Part shown: in pieces, positions 21,135 to 31,048 of the stretch
Layout of the letters: the number at the start of each line of letters is the position of its first letter
How positions within the stretch are numbered: the stretch's first letter is position 1
NCBI GenBank assembly: GCA_963783085.1
Contig: CAWAMJ010000011.1
Span: 124,001 to 188,000, forward strand
Direction: 5' to 3'
Origin: CAVYUC01 sp963783085
Lineage (GTDB): Bacteria; Bacteroidota; Bacteroidia; Bacteroidales; Prolixibacteraceae
DNA length: 64,000 nucleotides
Position numbers and translations under genes: made by a program
The notes under the pieces: generated by a model
The model's database searches: none
Told to the model about the DNA's origin: nothing
What the model saw: the letters and a program-made list of their open reading frames with translations, nothing else

Positions 21135-21236
21135 TCGTTAATAATCAACTGCACTTGTAAAATCCGGATTATTTTCATTCATTTTTTGTGCACGATTTTT
21201 GCGGCCAAACATTCATTAACTCTTAAAAATTACAAC

Positions 21237-21749
21237 ATGCATAATTCAATGAAAATTGCCGGGACCTTTTTAGTAGCTTCAATGCTGATTTTTAACATCT
21301 CCTGTTTAAATGACGACGATACTCCGGATCGTACGCAGCAAACGGAACTGGATGAAATGGATGTGATCCTGAAAAAAATAGAAGCCGACGGATTTAATGT
21401 GGATACTACCGACACCGGAGTTTATTATGTTGTTTTTGAAGAAGGAACCGGTCCTTATCCGCAACCGGGGGATACCTGTTTTATGCAATACACCGGATAT
21501 TTGGCTGATGGTACCATATTCGATTCATCGAAAGCTTTATTTTCTGATGGAATCTGGGAATTTATTTATATGGAACAGGATATGATTCCCGGGTTGAAAG
21601 ATGGAATTTCGCTGATGAACAAGGGCACCGACATTGAATTGATTATCCCGTCGGAACTGGCATTCGAAGCGACTGGAAACGGAATTATCCCGCCATATTC
21701 CCCCATTATAATCGATGCTAAAATGATAGACTTGAAGCCGGCTGAATAA
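21237..21749 (+). CDS. FKBP-type peptidyl-prolyl isomerase lipoprotein
   Basis: A 170-residue lipoprotein. The signal has the lipobox LIFNISC, with acylation at the cysteine near residue 22. The FKBP domain starts near 55: YYVVFEEGTGPYPQPGDTCF, then MQYTGYLADGTIFDSS, then PGLKDGISLMNKGTDIELIIPSELAFEATG. These match the isomerase-domain pattern, although the usual YG at the last site is replaced by FE. It should catalyse proline isomerisation or act as a chaperone in the envelope. The start at 21237 gives a proper lipoprotein signal. A strong terminator follows 27 bp after the stop. Confidence 0.85.
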   Translation: MHNSMKIAGTFLVASMLIFNISCLNDDDTPDRTQQTELDEMDVILKKIEADGFNVDTTDTGVYYVVFEEGTGPYPQPGDTCFMQYTGYLADGTIFDSSKALFSDGIWEFIYMEQDMIPGLKDGISLMNKGTDIELIIPSELAFEATGNGIIPPYSPIIIDAKMIDLKPAE

Positions 21750-21776
21750 GAAGCAGTTCCTTTAACCGGCACAACG

Positions 21777-21815
21777 AAAAAAGGAGAAAATCTGATTTTG
21801 GTTTTCTCCTTTTTT
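21777..21815. terminator. Bidirectional terminator between FKBP and Gfo/Idh/MocA genes
   Basis: AAAAAAGGAGAAAA and its complement TTTTCTCCTTTTTT flank a loop of about 11 bases. The A- and T-runs at either side let it end both converging transcripts. Confidence 0.75.
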
Positions 21816-21839
21816 AAACGGTAACGATTTTCTTTGATG

Positions 21840-22886
21840 TTACAGGTTGATGGTTCTTTTTTCCCGGTCGCTTTTAAGACAGGCTTCCAGAATTTTCAAA
21901 ACCTTAACTGTTTCTTCCGGTTTTACAGCCAGTTCATAGCCGTTTCGAATGGCATCAAAAACATTATCATAGAATAAGTTATAATTGCCAGGAATGGTTT
22001 CCACATTGCATTCATAGGTTAACCCGTCGTTTTCATAAACCAGGATTCCCCAATCGTCATGCGGTTCTTTTCCCCACGTTTCGCCAATGGGAAAGTAACC
22101 GCCTTTTAACATTTCCTCCTGAGGATCGATTCCCCACTTGTGAAATGAACCAAATTCCCCGAAAATGCTGTAGCGTGGCCCCTGATTTTTGGCGAGCAAC
22201 GTACTTTTCAGCACCGCCGAAAAATCCGCATAATCCAGGCGAATGTTGTAATAATCAGTTACTTTTCCACCCGTGCGTAAAATTCTCAAATGTGCAGTTG
22301 CGGCTTCCGGCATTCCAAACAAATGAAGCGTTTGATCCACCATGTGCGAACCCAGATTATAAAGAACGCCAACAAATTCATCTCCTTCTTCTTTCCAGGT
22401 ATCCGGGGTTATTTCGCGGCGGTAACGGTCGTAATGAGCTTCATATTCCACCAGCCTTCCCAGCTTATTCTGTTCCAGCACTTTTTTTACGGTTAAAAAG
22501 TCGCCATCCCAGCGCCGGTTTTGAAAAACCGTAAATATTACGTTTTTTTCTTTTGCAATGGCCAGCAACTCTTCCATCTGCCCGCTTTTTTGCACGGCCG
22601 GCTTTTCAACAACAACATGTTTCCCTGCTTCCAGAGCTTTTTTCGCCATCGGGTAATGAAATACGTCCGGCGTATTCACCACAACCAATTCTACATCAGA
22701 GTTTCCAAGAACGGCATCAAACGTGCGAACAATTTCCGCATCGGGAAACATACTGACTGAAATATTTTTCGTCCGCTCATGAACCTGTATGACCTCAAAA
22801 CCAGGGTTTACCTTTAATAACGGGCCGTGAAAAACCTGCCCCGACATACCAAATGAAGCAATAGCTGTTTTGATTTTTTTGTCCAT
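21840..22886 (-). CDS. Gfo/Idh/MocA family oxidoreductase (YhhX-like)
   Basis: A 348-residue NAD(P)-dependent dehydrogenase. An N-terminal Rossmann domain (about 1-120) has TAIASFGMSGQVFHGP and the EKP motif at 94-96 (HVVVEKPAV). The C-terminal domain includes FQNRRWDGDFLTVKKVL, GRLVEYEAHYDRY and a candidate catalytic region LYNLGSHMVDQTL, whose GSHxxD pattern is common in this branch. The closest character is YhhX/YdgJ-type oxidoreductases acting on sugars or inositols. It is cytoplasmic and monocistronic, convergent with the FKBP gene. Confidence 0.85.
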   Translation of the reverse strand: MDKKIKTAIASFGMSGQVFHGPLLKVNPGFEVIQVHERTKNISVSMFPDAEIVRTFDAVLGNSDVELVVVNTPDVFHYPMAKKALEAGKHVVVEKPAVQKSGQMEELLAIAKEKNVIFTVFQNRRWDGDFLTVKKVLEQNKLGRLVEYEAHYDRYRREITPDTWKEEGDEFVGVLYNLGSHMVDQTLHLFGMPEAATAHLRILRTGGKVTDYYNIRLDYADFSAVLKSTLLAKNQGPRYSIFGEFGSFHKWGIDPQEEMLKGGYFPIGETWGKEPHDDWGILVYENDGLTYECNVETIPGNYNLFYDNVFDAIRNGYELAVKPEETVKVLKILEACLKSDREKRTINL

Positions 22887-23044
22887 ACTTTCTAAATTTG
22901 GCGCAATTATACCATAAACCTGTTAAAAAACTTGTTTAAAAACATTTATTTTTTCATCTAATTTTAAACCAACAACGCTCAATAAAAAAATAATTGATTG
23001 TACCTTCGAACTGTCAATAGAAAAGAGCCAGATATTAGTGGAAT

Positions 23045-23761
23045 ATGGAAAAATTCGTAAAAAATTTTATGCACGAAATCATCGGTTGTAATCTTGAAAC
23101 CGGAGATTTTCCGGGACCGGTAGTAACCATTTCACGGCAATCGGGGTGCTCCGCACAACGAATAGCCATTAAATTATCGAAAATACTAACGGGTTACAGC
23201 TACATGTCGGATACCAAAACGGAGGCCGAGTGGAAATGGGTAGACAAAGATGTTTTCGAAGAAACGGTGGAAGGCATTATCGAAGAAGTAAAATCAGGAA
23301 ATTTTAATGATTCGGAAGAAGCCGTTAAGATGCTCCGGCAGGTGGCACAATCGTTTTCGAATGAAACGATCTACGACATTTCAGACCAGAAATTAATCGA
23401 TACTTTCAAAGGTGTAATCTGCAGGCTGGCACAGCAGGGGCGCACAATTATCGTTGGCCGTTCGGCAGGTGTGATCCTGCGCGATTTGCCAAACAAATTA
23501 AATGTGAGGCTGGAAGCGCCAATTGAATGGAGGACCAACCGCATCATGCAATTGAAAGATTTCAGCAAGGAAGAAGCCATTAATTACGTGAAGGAAATGG
23601 ACGAAAAGCGCGATTCGTTTATTGAAAAAATTATTGGCAGAAAAGCTGAAAACAACGATTTCGATGTAATTTTAAATTACTCTACCCTGCAGGACGATGA
23701 AATTATCGATGCCATTGTAAATATCCTGAAAAACAAAAAAATCATTTCACAATTTGAGTAA
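23045..23761 (+). CDS. Cytidylate kinase-like family protein
   Basis: A 238-residue P-loop nucleotide kinase-like protein. PGPVVTISRQSGCSAQRIA (24-42) is a variant of the cytidylate-kinase-like loop. QQGRTIIVGRSAGVILRDLPN and VRLEAPIEWRTNRIMQL match the core and LID region of PF13189. It differs from housekeeping Cmk in length and in the loop lacking a GKS triplet. The substrate is unknown. It stands alone, with a -7-like TACCTTCG at 23001-23008 about 40 bp upstream. Confidence 0.75.
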   Translation: MEKFVKNFMHEIIGCNLETGDFPGPVVTISRQSGCSAQRIAIKLSKILTGYSYMSDTKTEAEWKWVDKDVFEETVEGIIEEVKSGNFNDSEEAVKMLRQVAQSFSNETIYDISDQKLIDTFKGVICRLAQQGRTIIVGRSAGVILRDLPNKLNVRLEAPIEWRTNRIMQLKDFSKEEAINYVKEMDEKRDSFIEKIIGRKAENNDFDVILNYSTLQDDEIIDAIVNILKNKKIISQFE

Positions 23762-23888
23762 TTACCGATTGCGTCAAAGGTAATCCGTCAGCAATTTATC
23801 CTCCGGAAACCGGTATTTTAATCTGTTTTTATTCCTGAAGTTGAATCGATTGTGTTATTTTTGGATATTGAAAATCAATTTCTAAAAT

Positions 23889-24755
23889 ATGATGACAATG
23901 ACCGATCGGCGTAAATTCTTAAAAACAACGACTGCTGTTGCAGCAGGAAGCATGGTGCTTCCAATGGTTTCGTGCTCAAAACAAGGAACTGTAATCGGCA
24001 TACAGTTATATACAGTACGCGATAAAATTAACCAGGACCTCGATGGTACGTTGCAACGATTGGCCGACATCGGTTACAATTCGGCGGAGGCTGCCGGATA
24101 TAACCTATCAGATGGTACTTTTTACGGAATGGCGCCAAAAGCTTTTGGCGATAAACTAAAAGAACTTGGAATGCCGCTAAACAGCAGCCATTCAGCTACC
24201 GAACCCGATACAGCAGATAAAGTTTTTACCGATGCAAAAGCCGCCGGGTGCAAATACGTAATTTATCCGTACCTGCCCGAGCCTAACCGCCAGAACATTG
24301 ACGGCTACAAGACAACTGCTGAGAAATTCAACCAGGTTGGTGAAATTGCTAAAAAATACAACATTCAGTTTGGTTATCACAACCATGCATTCGAATTCGA
24401 CCCAATGGACGGGCAAATGGGAATGGACGTTTTGCTGAATGAAACCGACCCGAACCTGGTAACTTTTGAAATGGATCTGTACTGGGTAACCAACGCCGGA
24501 CACGATCCCGTAGAGTTGATGGAAAAATACCCGGGCCGTTTCCAACTCTGGCATGTAAAAGATATGGTAAAAACCGATGATAAATTCTTTGCCCCGGTAG
24601 GTTCCGGCAGGATTGATTTTAAACGGATTTTTGCCGAAAAAGACACTGCGGGAATGAAAATGTTTTTTGTTGAACAGGATAGTTTCCGCGATCTCGATCC
24701 ATTTGAAAGTGTTGAAGCAAGTTATAATTACCTTGCCAACGCTGATTTTGTCTAA
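23889..24755 (+). CDS. Exported sugar phosphate isomerase/epimerase-like TIM-barrel protein
   Basis: A 288-residue protein of the xylose-isomerase-like TIM-barrel superfamily. The N-terminus MTDRRKFLKTTTAVAAGS is a twin-arginine-type signal with a lipoprotein-like MVSC site, so the enzyme is probably folded before export. Barrel motifs are GIQLYTVRDKI (about 37-47), YGYHNHAFEF-type metal-site strand QFGYHNHAFEFDP, TFEMDLYWV and FQLWHVKDM, together supplying metal-binding E, H and D residues. Members isomerise or epimerise keto-sugars and often accompany DUF1080 and Gfo/Idh/MocA proteins. A start three codons later is equally possible. Confidence 0.82.
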   Translation: MMTMTDRRKFLKTTTAVAAGSMVLPMVSCSKQGTVIGIQLYTVRDKINQDLDGTLQRLADIGYNSAEAAGYNLSDGTFYGMAPKAFGDKLKELGMPLNSSHSATEPDTADKVFTDAKAAGCKYVIYPYLPEPNRQNIDGYKTTAEKFNQVGEIAKKYNIQFGYHNHAFEFDPMDGQMGMDVLLNETDPNLVTFEMDLYWVTNAGHDPVELMEKYPGRFQLWHVKDMVKTDDKFFAPVGSGRIDFKRIFAEKDTAGMKMFFVEQDSFRDLDPFESVEASYNYLANADFV

Positions 24756-24783
24756 TTAATCATTTTTTCTCTTACCTTACATT

Positions 24784-24812
24784 AAAAGCTGTCTTTCGGG
24801 GCAGCTTTTTTT
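24784..24812 (+). terminator. Rho-independent terminator
   Basis: AAAAGCTGTC and GGGGCAGCTTTT form a stem with one G-T pair around a TTTC loop, followed by a T-run, 29 bp after the epimerase-like gene. Confidence 0.7.
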
Positions 24813-25011
24813 ATTTCGGATATCAAACAAAAATGACGGAATTATAATCAGAAAAATGGTTATCAATTAACAAAGCACTGCCTAAAAGTTACCTGTTTCT
24901 GATTCGTGGTAAAAAAAGTACCGTTCTGATGTTTTTCATCTTCTTTATGTCATTAATAATCTTTAAATTAGATGGATAAAAAATCAATATCAATAATCTA
25001 ATTCAATACCA

Positions 25012-25539
25012 ATGAAAACATCAGTTTCAAACTCAGAAGTTAACAGCTCGAATGTTGTCCGGGCAATCTCCCTTGCAATCGTTTTATTGTTGATTGTTCC
25101 TTTTGTTACCCTAGCGCAAAGTGGGAAAACAGATTTTTCCGGCACCTGGACGTTCAATGAATCGAAAAGTGATTTAGGCGACAACGGCCGCAGGTATGGC
25201 AGCGGCGATATAGTCGTAAAACAGGATGCCAGCCAACTTTCCGTAAAACGAAATTTTACCAACCGCGATGGCGAGGCTTCTTCGTATACCAGCGAATATT
25301 CCTTCGACGGCAAAGAAACAACAAACAGCTTTGGCAGGGGTGAAAGCAAATCCACTGCATCATGGTCGCCCGACGGCAAATCGCTTACTATAAATACCAA
25401 AATGTCATTTAACGGCGAAGAAAGAACATCGACCGATGTGTGGACTTTAAAAGATCCAAAAACGTTAACCATTGCATCTGCCAGGCAAGGACGCGATGGT
25501 GGTGAGATGAAAACTACCAGGGCTTATGATAAAAAGTGA
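25012..25539 (+). CDS. Secreted hypothetical beta-rich protein
   Basis: A 175-residue protein I cannot assign to a named family. An N-terminal membrane segment (VVRAISLAIVLLLIVPFVTLAQ) ending in ALAQ-like cleavage sequence indicates export. The remainder starts SGTWTFNESKSDLGDNG and alternates short polar strands (SQLSVKRNFT, SLTINTKMSF, RTSTDVWTL), suggesting a small lipocalin-like or jelly-roll beta barrel. It stands alone with a 255-bp leader region. Confidence 0.6.
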   Translation: MKTSVSNSEVNSSNVVRAISLAIVLLLIVPFVTLAQSGKTDFSGTWTFNESKSDLGDNGRRYGSGDIVVKQDASQLSVKRNFTNRDGEASSYTSEYSFDGKETTNSFGRGESKSTASWSPDGKSLTINTKMSFNGEERTSTDVWTLKDPKTLTIASARQGRDGGEMKTTRAYDKK

Positions 25540-25611
25540 CCGGTAGGTAAAAGTAATCAAAATACAAAACTGCTAAAATTCCGGTTTGGCGCTGGTTACA
25601 TCTTCGGTTGA

Positions 25612-26712
25612 TTAGTACCATCTGAAAATCTTCATTCCTATTATTAGCGTTACAATGCCGATAGCTCCCAGGAACAATGTGTTTTCCAGAACCTGCGAAA
25701 TGCCGGCGCCTTCGTTGATGATGCTCCGGAAACTATCGGCTACCATTGTCAGTGGCAGCTTCCTGATAATCGGGATAGTCCATTCAGGGAAATTACGGTA
25801 GCTAAAAAAGATGCCTGACAGTATCATCATCGGCATGGTCACAAAATTAATGATGGCGTTGCCGATTTCAGTGTTTGATGTCCGCGATGAAAAAAGAACG
25901 GCAATTCCGGTAAAAGCAAAATTTCCGGCGATGAATACCAAAAACAGGGCCACCAGACTGCCCTGGAGACGAATATCAAAGTACATGTAGGTAAATAAAA
26001 GCAGCAGGGCAGCCTCGGTAAAAGTCATTGCCAGCCGTGCTGTCATATGCGCCACCAGAAGGTTTCCCTTGTGTATGGGGGTTGCCACAATCCGCCTTAA
26101 CATGTTTCCTTTACGGCGCTCAATAATGGTATAACTGATTCCCCACATGCAGGCCATCATCACCGACAGGGAAAGCAGGCCGGGCACCAGGAAGTCAACG
26201 TATCTTGTCCCTTGCAGCTTCATGGGAACAACGACAGACCCGACCGAACGAAAATCGCTTTCATTGATTAATCCGTTGAGCTGAAGTTGCAGTGTCCGTG
26301 CATCCGGATTGGCAGGATCGAGGTGATAAATAATCGTATCGCCGGGACTTTCGAGGAAAAGCTGAAATTGCCCCCGTTTGACCCCGCGGATTGCCTCATT
26401 CAGATTGACTGGTATAAACCGAAACGTGGTTTTGCCGAAAATGGAATCGTTAACAACTACATTATACGTTTTCACGGAATCCGGGGTCCACGAAGCTTCG
26501 GCATTACGATCCAGAAAATTCATCAGTTTGGAATGACTGACTGATTTTATAATGGCCACATCCTGCCTGACATTTGGTTTTTTATTAAATGCAATTCCAA
26601 GTCCCCAGGCCATCAGAATTGGAAATCCGACGCCCCAGAAGATGACTCCGGGTTCACGAATCAGTTCTTTCAGGTGGATGATAATTAGGATCCAAAGTTC
26701 TTTTCTTAGCAT
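25612..26712 (-). CDS. ABC-2 type exporter permease
   Basis: A 366-residue permease with one N-terminal membrane helix (WGVGFPILMAWGLGIAF), a large extracytoplasmic domain (about 45-175), then five helices (FLVPGLLSLSVMMACMWG, ALLLLFTYMYFDI, ALFLVFIAGNFAFTGIAVLF, MPMMILSGIFFSYRNFPEW and the last near 340). ERRKGNMLRRIVATP is the ABC2_membrane elbow motif. It pairs with the ATPase encoded 24 bp upstream. Substrate unknown; related systems export antibiotics, lipids or polysaccharide. The N-terminal extracytoplasmic domain resembles YhiH/DrrB-type two-component exporters. Confidence 0.85.
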   Translation of the reverse strand: MLRKELWILIIIHLKELIREPGVIFWGVGFPILMAWGLGIAFNKKPNVRQDVAIIKSVSHSKLMNFLDRNAEASWTPDSVKTYNVVVNDSIFGKTTFRFIPVNLNEAIRGVKRGQFQLFLESPGDTIIYHLDPANPDARTLQLQLNGLINESDFRSVGSVVVPMKLQGTRYVDFLVPGLLSLSVMMACMWGISYTIIERRKGNMLRRIVATPIHKGNLLVAHMTARLAMTFTEAALLLLFTYMYFDIRLQGSLVALFLVFIAGNFAFTGIAVLFSSRTSNTEIGNAIINFVTMPMMILSGIFFSYRNFPEWTIPIIRKLPLTMVADSFRSIINEGAGISQVLENTLFLGAIGIVTLIIGMKIFRWY

Positions 26713-26736
26713 CGTGAATGTCTGTTTTTTCCGTCT

Positions 26737-27666
26737 TTAGGTCGACAGCCGACGACCCGTTTTCCGGAGGAACAGATCGTCAAGTGTTGGTTTTCGTAAT
26801 TCAAAATCGTGCATGGTGAGTTGGTTTTTTTCAAGAAGATCAAAAAGGTGCGGCAGGTCGCGGGTAACGTCGGTGAGTTCACACATTCCCCTGCGGGTTT
26901 CTTCATCCCATTTGATTTCCAGCCCGTTTGGGCGGTTTTTTAATGACTCAGGAATATCTTCCGGTATCGAAAACTCAGCGACATGGTGAATATTTTCCCG
27001 GGCGAGAAGCTCATCCAGAGTCCCTTCAGCAATGATTTCGCCACGATCCATGATGATGATCCGGTCGCACAAATAAGCAGCTTCTTCCATATAATGAGTG
27101 GTGAGTATAAGGGAAGCTTTATGATCGTGTTTCAGGTTCATGAGAATATCCCATATTTCGTGCCTGGCAGTTGGATCCAGACCGGTTGTGGGCTCATCGA
27201 GGATAAGAATTTCCGGCTCATTCAGGATAGCAATTCCCAGCGCCAGTCTTTGCCGCTGACCTCCGGAAAGATTTTTCGTAAAAGCCTTTTCTTTTTCTGT
27301 GAGCCCCACGATGTTCATCACTTCGGCGACCTTTTCATTCGTCATACCATAAAAACTGGCAAACATACGCAGGGTTTCCAATACGGTAATCTTTTCAAAA
27401 AATTTAGTTTCCTGAAATGAAATTCCGAGAATATTGTAGAGTTCATCCTTATTCTCCCGCAGTTTCTTCCCTTTAATAAGAATTTCGCCGGAATCGGGAT
27501 GCCTGATTCCTTCGATCATTTCAACCAGGGTTGTTTTACCGGCGCCATTTGGTCCCAGCAGTGCAACATATTCAGCTTTGCCCAGGGAAAAATTCACCCC
27601 ATTCACAGCCCGGATATTCCCAAAGCTCTTTTTAACCGCAGCTATTGTTATGAGATCGTTTTGCAT
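26737..27666 (-). CDS. ABC transporter ATP-binding protein
   Basis: A 309-residue ATPase with Walker A GPNGAGKTT (about 38-46), Q-loop in GISFQETKFF, signature LSGGQRQRL, Walker B ILILDEPTTGLDP and H-loop LTTHYMEEA. The C-terminal extension ends RPTLDDLFLRKTGRRLS, as in DrrA/CcmA-type exporter ATPases. It drives the ABC-2 permease encoded directly downstream. The pair is convergent with the hypothetical gene at 25012. Confidence 0.9.
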   Translation of the reverse strand: MQNDLITIAAVKKSFGNIRAVNGVNFSLGKAEYVALLGPNGAGKTTLVEMIEGIRHPDSGEILIKGKKLRENKDELYNILGISFQETKFFEKITVLETLRMFASFYGMTNEKVAEVMNIVGLTEKEKAFTKNLSGGQRQRLALGIAILNEPEILILDEPTTGLDPTARHEIWDILMNLKHDHKASLILTTHYMEEAAYLCDRIIIMDRGEIIAEGTLDELLARENIHHVAEFSIPEDIPESLKNRPNGLEIKWDEETRRGMCELTDVTRDLPHLFDLLEKNQLTMHDFELRKPTLDDLFLRKTGRRLST

Positions 27667-27848
27667 AAAAAATGATTCAAGTGAACAGTGATAGTAACAA
27701 TAACCTGCTTTTTATGTTGGTCACCGGAACTAACAGAAGTGTAAAATTAATTTATTTGGAAATAGGTCCGCTCCGAAAAGTCTGACGGTAATATTATAAA
27801 CAAACCAACCCTGCCGAATGTATATTCTATTGAAACAATCGTTACCGG

Positions 27849-29294
27849 ATGTTGCAAAAAGAATACGATGGCATTGTAGTAGGTGCGGGACCAAACGGAC
27901 TGGCAGCTGCCATTACGATGCAACAGGCGGGGCTTTCCATGCTGCTTTTGGAAGCAAAAGATACCATTGGTGGCGGATCGCGATCAGCAGAACTCACGCT
28001 TCCCGGTTTTGTGCATGATGTCTGTTCGGCCATTCATCCAATGGCGGTGATTTCCCCTTTTTTCAAAAAGCTCCCGCTGGAAAAATACGGATTGAAATTC
28101 ATTTATCCTGAAATTGCCGCAGCCCATCCGTTCGACGACGGGCAGGCGGCAGCTCTCTACCAGTCGCTGGAGAAAACCGCCCGGGAGTTGGGGGCCGATG
28201 AAAATGCTTACAGGAATTGGATAGAACCGCTTGTGAAAAACCGGCGCAGGTTAATTCCCGATGCAATGGGCCCGCTTCATTTTCCAAAACATCCGCTCAG
28301 CCTGGCTAAATTTGGAATAAAGGCGCTTCCCTCAGCGGTAAAAACCAGTAAACGTTTTCATACTGAAAAAGCCAAAGGATTATGGGCAGGAATTGCAGCG
28401 CACGCCATGCAGCCGCTTACCAATTCCGTTTCGTCGGCAATTGGGCTGATGCTGATAACGGCAGGACATGCCGCCGGATGGCCATTGCCTGAGGGTGGTT
28501 CACAAGCCATTTCCGACGCCCTGGCAAGCTACTTTGTTTCCCTGGGAGGTAAAATTGAAACCGGTTTTTATGTGCGCTCGATTGATCAGCTTCCAAAAGC
28601 CAAAGCTGTTTTATTTGATGTAACGCCAAAGCAATTAATGGAAATTGCCGGACAACGGTTTTCATTGGTTTACAAAAAGCAGTTGAACCGCTATCAGTAC
28701 GGCATGGGCACTTTCAAAATTGATTGGGCGCTGGACGGCCCCATTCCGTTTACTGCGCCCGAATGCAGAAAAGCAGGAACGGTCCATCTGGGGGGTACGC
28801 TGGAAGAAATTGCTACTTCCGAACACCGGGTATTCAACGGCAAAATACCTGAAAAACCTTATGTTCTGCTTGCCCAGCAAAGTCTTTTCGATCCATCGAG
28901 GGCGCCGGAAGGAAAGCAAACCGCCTGGGCCTATTGCCACGTTCCCAATGGTTCAAACGCGGATATGACAGAAATTGTCGAAAAGCAGGTGGAACGTTTT
29001 GCACCGGGTTTCCGTAATTTAATTCTGGAGAAGCACACGATGAATTCAACGCAGATGGAAAACTACAACCCAAATTACATTGGCGGCGATATCAATGGCG
29101 GATTGATGGATATTACGCAGTTGTTTACCCGCCCGGCATTGCGATTGTCGCCTTACAAAACTTCAGCAAAGGGAATTTATATTTGTTCCTCCTCAACACC
29201 TCCAGGCGGCGGGGTGCATGGTATGTGCGGTTATCACGCGGCAAAAAGGGCGTTGAAGGACCTGTTTCAAATTAAGGCAATGAACATTGATTAA
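27849..29294 (+). CDS. Phytoene desaturase-like FAD/NAD(P)-dependent oxidoreductase
   Basis: A 481-residue flavoprotein of the CrtI/amine oxidase type. GIVVGAGPNGLAAAITM (8-24) is the FAD-binding fold, with acidic residue E36 and IGGGSRSAELTLPGF next. The C-terminus has ICSSSTPPGGGVHGMCGYHAAK, the closing FAD-contact motif. Members desaturate or isomerise carotenoids or retinol-like substrates. No carotenoid genes are adjacent; the next gene is a lipase-maturation-factor homologue 108 bp downstream, possibly co-transcribed. The substrate is unknown. Confidence 0.82.
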   Translation: MLQKEYDGIVVGAGPNGLAAAITMQQAGLSMLLLEAKDTIGGGSRSAELTLPGFVHDVCSAIHPMAVISPFFKKLPLEKYGLKFIYPEIAAAHPFDDGQAAALYQSLEKTARELGADENAYRNWIEPLVKNRRRLIPDAMGPLHFPKHPLSLAKFGIKALPSAVKTSKRFHTEKAKGLWAGIAAHAMQPLTNSVSSAIGLMLITAGHAAGWPLPEGGSQAISDALASYFVSLGGKIETGFYVRSIDQLPKAKAVLFDVTPKQLMEIAGQRFSLVYKKQLNRYQYGMGTFKIDWALDGPIPFTAPECRKAGTVHLGGTLEEIATSEHRVFNGKIPEKPYVLLAQQSLFDPSRAPEGKQTAWAYCHVPNGSNADMTEIVEKQVERFAPGFRNLILEKHTMNSTQMENYNPNYIGGDINGGLMDITQLFTRPALRLSPYKTSAKGIYICSSSTPPGGGVHGMCGYHAAKRALKDLFQIKAMNID

Positions 29295-29402
29295 ATTAAA
29301 TAGCATGCAGTTTAAACCGGGAGTCGGACTTTCTACGTCCGGCCAACATCTTCGACTTAGGAAAATCGAAGTCCCGGTTAGGAAGTGAAAAAGAAAGAGC
29401 GA

Positions 29403-31023
29403 ATGAAAAATTATTTATTCGACATATCGTCTCCTCATCCTGGCAAACAACGCACCTATTGGCTAACCCGTTTTATGATCCTCCGGTTGCTGGGAATTAT
29501 TTACACCGTAGCCTTTCTGGTTGCCATCCGGCAAATCATTCCGCTGATTGGTTCCAACGGACTTACACCGGTTGGACTTTACCTCGACCGTGTGAGTTCG
29601 GCGCTCGGTTCGGACGGCGCCGGATTTATCCGGCTTCCTTCGCTGTTTTGGTTAAATCATTCCGATACGGCGCTGTTAGTTGTTGCATGGATTGGTTTCG
29701 CGCTCTCGCTGATTGTGGTTGCCGGTTTTGCCAATTCCCTGCTGATGGTTGTCCTCTGGATTTTATACATGTCGTTTGTCCACGTGGGGCAGGTATGGTA
29801 CGGTTACGGCTGGGAAATCCAACTCCTCGAAACAGGTTTTCTTGCGATTTTTCTCTGTCCGCTCACCGACATGCGTCCGTTTCCCAAGCGCGAAACCCCT
29901 TTTCTTATAATTATTCTGTTCCGGTGGCTCGTTTTCCGCATCATGCTTGGCGCCGGCCTCATCAAGCTTCGCGGAACGGAAATCTGGCGCGACTGCAACC
30001 GCCCTTTACTATCATTTCGAAACACAGCCCCTTCCCGGCCCTTTAAGCCGTTGGTTTCATTTTTTGCCGCATGCTGTGTTGAAAGCCGGAGTCTGGTTTA
30101 ACTGGCTGGCCGAGATTGCAGCGCCCTTCTTTGTGTTCTGGCCACGGGTGGCACGTCATGTTGCAGGAGCAATCATCGTCGTTTTTCAAATCAACCTCAT
30201 CCTCAGCGGGAACCTCTCCTTTCTGAACTGGCTAACGATTGTTCCGGCGCTGGCTTGTTTCGACGATGATTTCTGGTCGGTAATCCTCCCAAAATCATTG
30301 GTTAAAAAATCACAGGAAGCTGCCGCAAATGCAAGACCTTCAAAACCAATGAAAATAACAGCCCTTGTTGTTACAATCATCATCGGGCTGCTAAGCATTC
30401 AACCCGCTCTGAATATCCTTTCGCCGAAACAAATTATGAACACTTCCTTTGATCCGCTGGACCTGGTAAATACCTACGGAGCTTTTGGAACAGTAGGAAA
30501 AGAACGGATGAACGTGGTTTACGAAGGAACTGACGACGGGGAACTTTCCGATTCCACCAACTGGAAGCCATACATTTACAAAGGATTACCCGTGCGCCTG
30601 GATGAACGTCCGCCGCAGGTTGCACCATACCAGCTTCGTTTCGACTGGCAAATGTGGTTCGCTTCCATGACAACCTATTCCCGGTACCCGTGGTCGCTGA
30701 ATGTGGTTTGGAAACTGCTGCATAACGATCCGAATGCACTGCGCCTGTTTGCTGAAAATCCGTTCCCCGGCGAACCGCCCAAATACGTGCGCGTTGTATT
30801 GTACCGTTACAGTTTCGCAGAACCCGGTAATCCCGAAGGAAAATGGTGGAACCGTGAACAAACCGGCTTGTGGCTCCCGCCCCTTTCTGCAGACAATCCC
30901 GAACTGATCGATTTTCTGGAAAGCAGGGGTTGGATGAAAAAAGGTACCGTGCCGGAAACTACCGACACCATTATTGACCGGAACGATCGTGTTTCGCTCA
31001 TACCAAAAAAATCATATCAATAA
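29403..31023 (+). pseudogene. Lipase maturation factor (LMF1) family membrane protein, +1 frameshift as sequenced
   Basis: A polytopic membrane protein of the LMF1 family. The first frame (29403-30101) has family sequence through YGYGWEIQLLETGFLAIFL and LGAGLIKLRGTEIWRD, then loses it. The family's TALYYHFETQPLPGPLS, directly following WRD in homologues, is in the +1 frame from 29998, which runs to 31023 with PKYVRVVLYRYSF and W-rich C-terminal motifs. One surplus base in GACTGCAACC (29991-30000) explains the break; joined length is about 539 residues, normal for bacterial LMF. The bacterial function is not established; human LMF1 assists lipase folding. A GTG 18 bp upstream is an alternative start. 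Confidence 0.82.
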
Positions 31024-31048
31024 GAAATCATGCATTCAGTGCGTATGA

